From Chytridium lagenaria (Eukaryota > Chytridiomycota > Chytridiomycetes > Chytridiales > Chytridiaceae): 64,000 nucleotides of DNA. Both the position numbers and the translations under genes were made by a program. Positions 55,501 to 64,000 of the stretch are shown piece after piece. Location of the stretch: contig JAHLKC010000140.1 in the NCBI GenBank assembly GCA_025449115.1, forward strand, positions 44,334-108,333. Reading direction: 5' to 3'. The notes beneath the pieces are model-generated. The model searched no databases and was not told where the DNA came from. It saw only the letters and a list, made by a program, of their open reading frames with translations. Within the stretch, counting starts at the first letter, position 1; each line of letters begins with the position of its first letter.

Positions 55501-58500
55501 TCAGCATCAAAGCTGTTGAAAAAAAGGGACGTGAATAGAGAGTTCTTCCCCGTCTGGTCTTAGTTGTAACTTCGTGGCATCGTTGCATCGAAATCGCGGC
55601 CTGGAATCTCGCTATCGATATCTAAGCTATTACAAGATAGAGAAAAATTGGCTCCTTCCAGTCTGGGCCCATTCGTTAACTCTTAGTGTCGGTGACCTCG
55701 TATTCACCTGTTTTCCTAATTAAAATTGTTGGTTAGTACTGAATTTTGAGAAACGAAGCTAATCATTACTTTTAGTTAACAAAGCCAAAGTAAAACATAC
55801 TTAGCTTCTTCAGCACCGTCCCCGAAAAAACGTGGACTACACCCATTCACTCGCTTCGTTTAAGTCGCAGACGGATTCGAATCTAGAATCTTAAAGAATA
55901 AATGAGTTTCTTCTTTGTTTGGTCTCGTTCTTGACCTCGTGTCAACGGTGACCTCGTGGCATCTGTTGCCTCGAAGTCGCGGCGTGGCATCTCGCTATCG
56001 ATATCGACGCTATTATTTAAAAAAAAAACGAGAAAAATCGGCTCCTTTCAGTCTGCACCCGTTCGTGAACTTCTAGTGTCGGTGGACTGGCATTCACATA
56101 TTGTCCTAAACAAAATTGTTTCTGACTTTTTAGAGACGAAGCTAAACATTACTTTGAGTTAACGTAGCAAAAGAAAAACATACTTAGCTTCTTCAGCACC
56201 GTCCCGAATAAACGTGGATAACACCCCTTCACTCGCTTTCGTGGTGTCGCAGATGGAGTCGAATCTAGAACTTTACAGGACGAATGAGTTTCTTCTTCGT
56301 CTGGTCTCGTTCGTGACCTCGTGTTAACCGTTGCCTCCGCCGTGTGGCAACTTGTCGTCAATGTTGGCGTCAAAGCTTTCGTGACCTCATGGTATCCGCT
56401 CGAAATCGCGGCCTCGGAAGCCTAGATGTCGCAGTCAATATCAAAGCTATTTATAAGAAGGAGAAAAATCGGCTCCTTCCAGTCTGGTCGTGAATTCCTA
56501 GTGTCGGTAACCCTCGCCCTGATTAAAAAAGTTGGTTAGTACTAAAATTTAAGAAACCCAAACTAATCATTACTTTGTGTGAACGAAGCAACAAGAAGAT
56601 ATACTTAGCTTCTTAATCAACATCCCCGAATAAGAGTGGACTACACCCCTTCATTCGCTTTTGTGGTGTCGCAGGCGGAGTCGAATCTAGAATCTTAAAG
56701 AACAATTGAGCTTCTTTTTCGTCTGGTCTCGTTCGTGACCTCGTATAAACCGTTTCTCGTCGTCGTCGTATGACAACTGTCGTCAATGTTGGCGTCAAAG
56801 CTATTGAAAAAAAACGGAAGGGAATGAAGGATTCTACCGGTCTGGTCTTATTCGTGACCTCGTGTCATCCGTTGCCTCGAAGTCGCGGTCTTAAATCCCC
56901 GTCTGGTCTCAGTCGTGACCTCGTGGCATCCGTTGCCTCGAAATCGCGGCGTGGAATCTCGCTGTCGATATCGAAGCTACTCATAATAAAAAGAAAAATC
57001 GACTCGTTCCAGTCTGGACCGTTCGTGAACTTCCAGTGTCGGTCACATCGTATTTACATGTTTTACTAGTTAAATATTGTTGGTTAGTGCTGAATTTTGA
57101 AAAAGCCAAACTATATAATCATTACTTTTTGTGAACGAAGCAAAATAAGAACATACTTAGCTTCTTCAGCAACAACCCTAATACAGGTAGATCACACCCT
57201 TCACTCGCTTTCGTGGTGTCGCAGATGGAGTGGAATCTCGTCAATGTTGGCATTAAAACTACTAAAGAAAAAATAGAAGGGAATGGAGGGCTCTTCCCCG
57301 TCTAGTCTCAGTCGTGACCTCGTGGCAGCGTTGCCTCGAATCGCAGCCTGAGATCTCGCTGTCGATATCAAAGCTATTCATGCGAAAGAGGAAAATTGCG
57401 TTCTTCCAGCCGGACTCGTTCGTGAACTCCCAGTATCGTTGACCTCAAATTCACATATTGTCCTATATAAATAAAAAACTTGATTAGAACTGGGTTTTGA
57501 AAAAACTAAACTTATCATTACTTATGTTAACGACGCAAAGAAAAGATACTTAGATTCTTCATCAACATCCCCGAATATGCGTGGACCACACCCCTTCACT
57601 CGTTTTCGTGGTGTCGCAGACAGAGTCGCATCTAGAATTTTAAAGAGCAAATGAGTTTCTTCTTCGTCTGGTCTCGTTCGTGACCTCGTGTCGACCGTTG
57701 CCTCGGTCGTATGGCAACTTGTCGTCAATGTTGGCATCAAAGCTATTGAAAAAAAAATGGGAAAGGAATAGAGGGTTCTTCCCGTCTGGTCTCAGTCGTG
57801 ACCTTGCGGCATCCGTTGCCTCGAAATCGCGGCTTGTAATCTCGCTGTCGATATAAAAGCTATTTATAGAAAACGGGAAAAGCGGCTCCTTCCACTCTGC
57901 ACCCTTTCGTGAACTTCTAGTGTCGGTGACCTCGTATTCACGTATTTTTCTACCTAAAATAGATGCTTAGTACCGAATCTTGAAACTAATCATGACTTTG
58001 CATTAACGAAGAAAAACATAGATAAACTTAACTTCTTCAGCAAACATCCCCGTATACAATTCGTCTAGACACACTCTCTTGCGTGGTGTCGCATACCGAG
58101 TCGAAGCTATTACGTTAAACAGGGTTTGGAAATTGAGTTTCTTGTTCCTGTGGTCTCGTTCTTGACCTCGTGCATCCGTTCCTCGAAATCGCGGTCTGGG
58201 ATCTCGCTCTCGTTGTCGATTCAGTTTGTTCCCGACTGTTAAAAGTATTAGTAACATGGGCCTCGCATTCGCATCTTGGATCCAAGTGAATGATTCGGTG
58301 AGTGTCCTAATTAAGAAAACTCAGTTAATCATATTATTTTTTCTGGTAAAGAACAAAAATAACAATTGGACTTCGCTTACTCGGCAAAATCCCCATAAAT
58401 ATGTCGGCGAGAAAATTCTACTATGAACGCTCTCGTGCTATTTCGGTCGTGACGTTGCAGATGGAAGCGAATCTATTCAAAAATAAGAAATATGATAATG

Positions 58501-58900
58501 AATCGGGTTCGTCTTCGTCTCGTTCGCAGCGTCGTGGTATCAGATGGCCTTGGACGTCGCTATCGGCATCAAGGGTATCTGAAGAAAGAACTAGCAAAAT
58601 GGGTTCTTGTTCGTCTCGTGTCGTCTCGCTCGTGGCCTCGTGGTATCCGTTATCTCGTACTTGAGGCTTGAGATCTCGCTGTCGGTATCAATGCTAGTGA
58701 AAAGCGGGAGGGAATCGAGATCTTCGGATCTGGATCCGATCGTAAAGTGATGGTTTCGTCGGTCGTCGGCCTTACATTCGTATCTTGGATTCTTATTAGA
58801 GAGTTGGTTAGTATTGAATTTGAGAAAACAAATATTTTTATTTTTTCATGAAAAAAAAAGATAATTGATATACTTAGCTATTCAGCGATATTCCCGCAGA
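49570..58900. repeat. Long tandem satellite array of ~450-bp units with internal repetition
   Basis: More than 15 diverged units, each 330-610 bp and typically 390-480 bp, can be followed by the landmark cttagcttcttcagcaacat (for example near 50478, 50955, 51562, 53230, 53693, 54170, 55323, 55800, 56183, 56605, 57157, 57549, 58028). In the longer units two half-units are recognisable. One ends cgtatggcaacttgtcgtc aatgttggcatcaaagctatt; the other has gttgcctcgaaatcgcgg cctggaatctcgctgtcgatatc and also ends aaagctatt; a third weaker echo follows. Units are CpG-rich in the core and A/T-rich between. Many short open frames appear in register but are not conserved in sequence or frame, so I read the array as non-coding. 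Confidence 0.92.
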
Positions 58901-61900
58901 AACCCATCAATCATGAATTTCCTGCTTAAGTTTCGGTCGATTTCGTGGCGTCGTCGTTTGAATGGAAGCAATAGAAAAAAATTTAGAGGCATTGGAGTTT
59001 TCGAATAGATAGGAGCAAATCGTGTTGCTCGATTGCGAACCATCGTGAGGTAGTGGCGTCTTCGGATCTGATAATGGGTTCAATAAAAAAAGAAAACTTC
59101 CGGACGTATTGGGAATTCGCTGTTGCATTAAAGTGACAAAGTAAAGCAACGGGAACCAGAGGATTAATTGTCTTGGCTCGATCTTAGTGCCTCGCAACCG
59201 CGTGTTGGGATCATACCATAGATCTTGCCTTCAGGACCGTCGAAGTCGTGTTGACATATTACATCAATACCATTGTGAGCGAATGAATGTGGGCAAAGGG
59301 AATCGATCGTACCGTGCGGTAATCACTTCGTTTTTTAATAATAACGTAAGTCAAGATATTAAAGGATGTTGACTTCGCAAAGGATTAAAAAACTTACCTG
59401 CTCATATGCCTTCGTTGAAAATGCTATACAGCTTGTTTGTGCCGACCGCTCAGGCTTTATTCGTATTCACCATCATTATCGTTTTTTAAATTTCGAAGTT
59501 GTTGCCACCTCTGCCATCAAATACGTTTTCTGATTGGATCGCTAATTTTGGAGAGGAACGATGTTAAAGAACAAAAAGGATTCGGAATGGTCACATACCA
59601 AGTAAGTCTTGAGTTTAAGGCCTCGTACTTGAGCTGCTACCCATACGACGGCCTATCGCTAAGCTTATTGATACTGTCTTGATCTCCTATAGCCGCGTTG
59701 GCATCGTTGCCTTGAATGAGATTTCTGTCGAAGGTCGTTGCTAGTTGAAGGTGGTCGACACTATGAGCCGTGCTGGAGTCTCTGTCATCATATAAAAGTG
59801 GTGAAGTTAGACGGTTCAGGGTAGACCAACAAGTGACGTAACCAACCTCTCCCCGACGTCAACCACGCGATCCCGAGGTTTTTACGTCTTACATTTCTAT
59901 CCGCTTGCATCATAGGAATTAGACAGTTGATCTCAAGAAGGCGTCGAGAAGGATAATATCGTGAGGCGACACCGTTGTTACAAGTGGTGATGTGAAGATC
60001 CAGATATTTTGACTTTGGGGAAGGATATGCGGGAGATGCTGGTTAAGACGCTGGGGACCGGAAGGAATGCCACGGATAGGAATATCGCATATAACATATA
60101 CGCCAACCACACTGCTCGCTCGTACTCTTTCGAAGCGTCATCAAGTTCCTGAGGTATCTTGTGACGGTGTCGCCCGCGTCGATATTCTTGACCACTGGAT
60201 TGCCTTCGCTACATGTTGATGCCTTGGAGTAGAGGTCAGCTGCAAAGAAGACAGGACGAAGGTTTGTTGAGAGCACGCTACATGTTGATGCCTTACAGTA
60301 GATGTCAGCTGCAAAGAAGAAAGGACGATGGTTTCGTCGAGAGCAGTGAAGGAAGGAGGAAGGAAGGAGTCGAGTGAAGGACAGAAGGAGAAGAGCGAGG
60401 GAGTGATGGTTGTTGACAAAAAAAAGGTGTTTACAAAAACATTTTTGTTCTCCTTTGTTTGTTGTCCTGCTGCAAATATTTTAACATCCTCCTGAAGTGA
60501 CGATCCTTTCCTCATTTTTCTAATTCTCTTCTCGTTTTTACCCTTTTCTCGTCCTTTCTTCCTTTGTTTTTGCTTTTGAGCATCGTTTATCTTCTTTCTT
60601 TGTTTGTGGATCGTGTGAAATGGGGGTGGAGGATGAAGATCCCAAGGCAGGCTGACTTGTTTTGTCAACGCAGGAGTTACTCTCCACTCTTTGTTTGCTT
60701 TGTTGGGGATTGAGGATTTGCGGTGAAAGGAAGAGGCGGGAGGGGATGTATGCTATTGGAGGAGACTGGTGTATATACGGAGGTAGAAGATGACAGGAAG
60801 ACGGGAGCAATGATGAACGACCTAAGAAAGGAAGCTCTCGAAATGATACGACCCTCGCGCTTTTAAAGGAAGAGCAGTAAAAGGAGGTGTCAAAGCGCAG
60901 ATATCATAGCTGACTTGTGCTAGAAGAGGAGGAGATTGAGAGAGGAGGAGATTGAAGGGTTTGCTAACATGATGAATGGGAAGTAGGATATAAGAGGGGG
61001 TCGAAGGAGAAGGACTATCCCGAAACAACTACAGCTACTCTATCTTTACCTACTAAATCTGCTCCTTCCACTTTACCATCCAAATATTCCTCAATCTCTG
61101 CTGTCGATGCTCGAGACATAGCTCGCTCCTCCTCCCCCCTTCTAACTCGAAATGATTTATTATTTGAAATTACAAAAATCACTTTTCAAACTCGTTTTTT
61201 GCCGCCCATTCTTGAAGATCTTGGGAGGCACTTGAAATATGATATGGACTGTGGCTTCTTTGATGGAGAGAACATGGAGCATCATTTTTTTAAAGCATCA
61301 TGTTTATGCACGCGAAAGGCATACGGACGGCGAAAGTCATATTTGACTTTTGTTTTGATACTGATGCCGTCGAATATTTGGAAAGTACGTGAAAGAGCAT
61401 CATACAGGTTCGCGTTTGCTTGTGAAAGTGACCTAAGCTGGGATTATTCTGTTGAATTCTTTAAAACGTGGTTTTTACCATTGAAATTAAAATGAGACAG
61501 CGAAAAAAAAAAAAAAACAATACTTCACCATATGTATTTGGCGATATGCGCGTAGAATTAAGTTTCCTCATTGAAAGAGTTCATGCAAGTAAGAGTCACA
61601 GGGAAGCGGTTGGATGAACTGGGGAAGTCATAACTTTAAAGGTTTCCTTGCTTGAACCAAAAAACAAAACAAACGTAAACGTTAAGAGAAGATAGTTATT
61701 TCCTTCTCAACTCACATTGTCTTTGCATTTAAAACAACGCATGTTCGCCTATTTGACATTTTCCATCCCTAACATTCAGAAGTGAATGTCAAATCTAAAA
61801 AAAAGCGGGAGCCTTATCTACAGTCCATCTCGCACATGCTTAAGATTACCTCAAATCTGTAAAGAGCGAGCAAAACGCTGCAATGAAGAACATGGACTCA

Positions 61901-62600
61901 GCGAATTCACGTACCTGCATGGATTAGCCATGCTTCTTTATCATCAACACCATGCATGACGTTATGGTTGAAATCGTTGAGCTTGTGCTGGCAAAGACAT
62001 CTCTTTCGTACCATCGACTCACTGTTTTGAACCGCGAGGATACCCACTTCCTTTCGATACCCTAGATTTTACAGTCATTCTTCTGAAAAAGAAATATGAA
62101 GGGGAATGGGTGGAGGGTGTTTTGCAAAGAAAGAGGAGATTGAAGAAAATCGCAGTGATGTGACGTGCTTGCTTCCCTTCAGTTTCTCACAAAAAAACAT
62201 AGTAGTAATGTGGACGGCTTGGTTCAGCGATCCTACGTTAACCGTTTTAATTACGCAATCAAAAAATTGAGCACTCGACGGGAACGCTCATGCTCTTTCA
62301 CTATCTATATTTTTTTTTGATTGATTTTAGTGGAATGTTGATCAAAACCTTTCATTTTTCATAATTAATTTTATTCGTTAAACTCCCAAACCGCGTCTTC
62401 AATAACGCAAAAAACCACTCACAAATAGATAAATTCAATGATCCTCCAACCATACCATCCAACAAACGCCAGATATTAAAATCAAAAGAAAATATCAAAG
62501 ACATGAAATCCTGTCGCGAAGAAAAAAAGGGAAAAAAAATACGAGGCGAAAAAAAACCAAGATGGGAAAATAAAAGGAAAAATAAAATATCAGGCTGTGC
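58901..62600. other. Duplicated non-coding stretch, right copy
   Basis: Matches 2331-5920. No gene recognised. The open frame 60141-60668 (minus) is longer than its left counterpart only because of indels, and has the composition of translated purine/pyrimidine-rich DNA. Confidence 0.6.
60207..60345. repeat. ~69-bp tandem duplication, right copy
   Basis: cgctacatgttgatgcctt begins at 60207 and 60276, the equivalent of 3623 and 3696. Confidence 0.85.
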
Positions 62601-64000
62601 TTAATTCTGGTACCCCTGATTCGGCATGGGAGGTCCCCCATTCCGTCTCTCCAAATCATCCAACAACGAAAGCGCACCCTCAATAGACGCATTCGCGGCT
62701 CTCCGCATCCCAAATGGTGTTGGTTCCGTAGACGACACCGATGACCCCGCATAAGCAGGGTACGCCGATCTCTGCTGAGACTGCGGTTGCGACGGGAAGG
62801 ATTGTTGCGGTCTCCCTGAAACCGTCGCGGAGGGTCTTGGACGGCCATACCCGCTTGATGTGGTCGACATCAAGGATGACGTTCGATCAAGGGATGTGTT
62901 TGGGTATGGCTGTTGTTGTTGTTGAGGCCACCCGTTGGATGGGGGTGGCATCCGTAAGGTTTTCCGGGTTGTCCTGGTCTCTGTCTCGCTGCCGTGTACG
63001 GACCTGCGGAAACCGGTGTGGTGGGTGGAGATACGGGAGAATACTGTGACGAATACAAGGTTGAACCTGCGGATCGTGATCTGGACATCATGACGGAGGG
63101 TGTAGCTACGGGGGATGGTGAGTAATACCCCGCCGAGGAGTCTCGGATGGATGTAGGGGTGGAACGACCAGATTCGGATGAGATGATGGAATGACCGGGT
63201 TTTGCGCGTGGTGCAATGTTGATGGTGCGAGATGTTTTGGGGGGCATGATGTGCATGAGTTCGGTTCCATCGGAGGGTCGACGTGCGAGTCCGGTTCCTG
63301 TGAGTTGGGGACGTTGTGGGACGGGGGCGGGTTGAGGGGAAATGGGGGGGATGCTGCCATGGGTGCCGGTGGAGCAGGTTGAGGCATTTGCATCTGCATC
63401 TGGAGTTGTTGCATGAGAAGGAGTTGTTGGGGATCGATGGGGGGTTGTTGCGGTTGCATTAGATACGTTGGGGCGTTCATGAGACCTGGGGAGGCGCCGG
63501 AACGGATGCTGGGATCTGGGGTTGTGGGGTAGGTGGGGTAGGTGGATTGACCGCCTAACGCTGCGAGTTGCATGTTGTTCCATTCAAGGGTTCCCATTGC
63601 GGCGTTGGTGGCGTTGATCTGTTGCATAAGTTGGATTTGCTGGTAGAGTTGTTGCTGGAGTTGTTGGGTCTAATACAAAAAACGTTAGGACAAGAACAAA
63701 AATAGGGCAGGGAAAAGTACCTGAGCTTCCATCGCGGAGGGCGTAGGTTCCGCAGCAGGAGCCACCTCCACTTTCCCCCCTTCCATTTGCACGTCCCTCT
63801 TAGTTTCCACAAACTCCATATCGTCATCATCATCGTCCTCATTGACCACCTCCCTCCGTACGCTCTTCTCCGGCGACCCAACCCCCAACAACGCCTCCGC
63901 CTTGGCCGGGATATTCCCATACTTTGCCGAAAGCTTTGGACTCTTCTTGACAGCCTTTGACGCGGTCCGGATCATCCTTTCCCAAGCTTTCAATTCATCG
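62601..64000 (-). CDS. Glutamine/proline-rich protein, 5' end outside the window
   Basis: I do not recognise the family. The first visible exon (64000-63721) reads DELKAWERMIRTASKAVKKS then PKLSAKYGNIPAKAEALLG, a basic helical segment, followed by an acidic run (NEDDDDDDMEFVE). A 51-bp GT-AG intron (63670-63720) leads to a Gln-rich coiled region (TQQLQQQLYQQIQLMQQIN), Pro/Gln-rich text and Ser/Pro-rich text, and the C-terminus RRAANASIEGALSLLDDLER with a stop at 62601-62603. Two one-base shifts are needed: in a run of seven C (coding strand) near 63345, and near 62953, where the left copy has one more base and reads through. The composition suggests a regulatory or scaffold protein. A truncated copy lies at 5.9-6.8 kb. 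Confidence 0.65.

Larger units (their letters stand above)
57281..63517. repeat. Right copy of the large direct duplication
   Basis: Collinear with 1-6785. It carries one fewer ~450-bp satellite unit between landmarks (57549 and 58028 here against 268, 719 and 1193 on the left) and one ~235-bp unit instead of two. It retains the longer version of the glutamine-rich gene. Its left side merges into the satellite array, so that end is defined only by the window start of the left copy. Confidence 0.93.

Noticed and set aside
1242..58664. Dozens of 60-100-codon open frames within the satellite units
   Set aside because: Frames shift from unit to unit, and the products have no recognisable features or frame conservation, as expected for translated satellite DNA.
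49570..58900. Regularly spaced repeats as a CRISPR-like array
   Set aside because: Units are ~450 bp, diverged and contiguous, with no short identical repeats separated by unique spacers, and the window is clearly eukaryotic.

Overview
The window looks like nuclear DNA of a zoosporic (chytrid-like) fungus. Genes are split by short GT-AG introns (mostly 43-110 bp) and include typical fungal families: Msn2-like C2H2 factors, an AP-1/Yap-like bZIP factor and a Pho80-type cyclin. A sperm-tail PG-rich repeat (STPGR) gene at 38.8-39.7 kb implies a flagellated cell. No species assignment is attempted.

Layout. 1-6.8 kb is a repeat-rich block (satellite plus unique-looking DNA plus a broken gene copy) that recurs in the same orientation at 57.3-63.5 kb. 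7.3-10.7 kb (-) is a many-exon mitochondrial-type ABC half-transporter. 11.1-13.5 kb (-) is a C2H2 factor, followed by about 4.3 kb of AT-rich gene-poor DNA. 18.1-24.1 kb is a complete Ty1/copia retrotransposon on the minus strand with 420/416-bp LTRs and a CGCAC target duplication, next to a ~180-bp minisatellite. 25.5-30.6 kb (-) is a very large second C2H2 factor; 32.7-34.5 kb (-) a bZIP factor; 35.2-36.5 kb (+) a LysM-domain protein; 36.7-38.5 kb (+) a glyoxalase II-type metallo-hydrolase with a 21-bp micro-exon; 38.8-39.7 kb (-) the STPGR protein; 40.7-42.1 kb (+) a third C2H2 factor; 42.8-43.1 kb (-) tRNA-Leu(CAA) and tRNA-Pro(AGG); 44.2-45.4 kb (-) an unrecognised gene; 46.2-47.0 kb (+) a Pho80-like cyclin; 47.6-48.3 kb (-) an ankyrin-like protein with a decayed relative beside it. 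49.6-58.9 kb is a tandem array of ~450-bp satellite units with internal repetition, running into the right copy of the duplicated block. The last 1.4 kb is the 3' part of a glutamine-rich gene whose damaged copy lies at 5.9-6.8 kb.

How it fits together. The genes are ordinary and do not form an obvious pathway, apart from a bias to transcription factors (four in 35 kb). The most distinctive structure is the satellite/segmental-duplication architecture around a ~50-kb genic island. A second signal cuts across everything: almost every coding region carries single-base frame breaks, often in homopolymers, and the two LTRs differ by about six 1-nt indels but one substitution. That pattern points to residual base-calling error in the assembly rather than mass pseudogenisation, so many 'broken' genes here are probably intact in the organism. 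All identifications are from reading motifs in the sequence; no database search was run.
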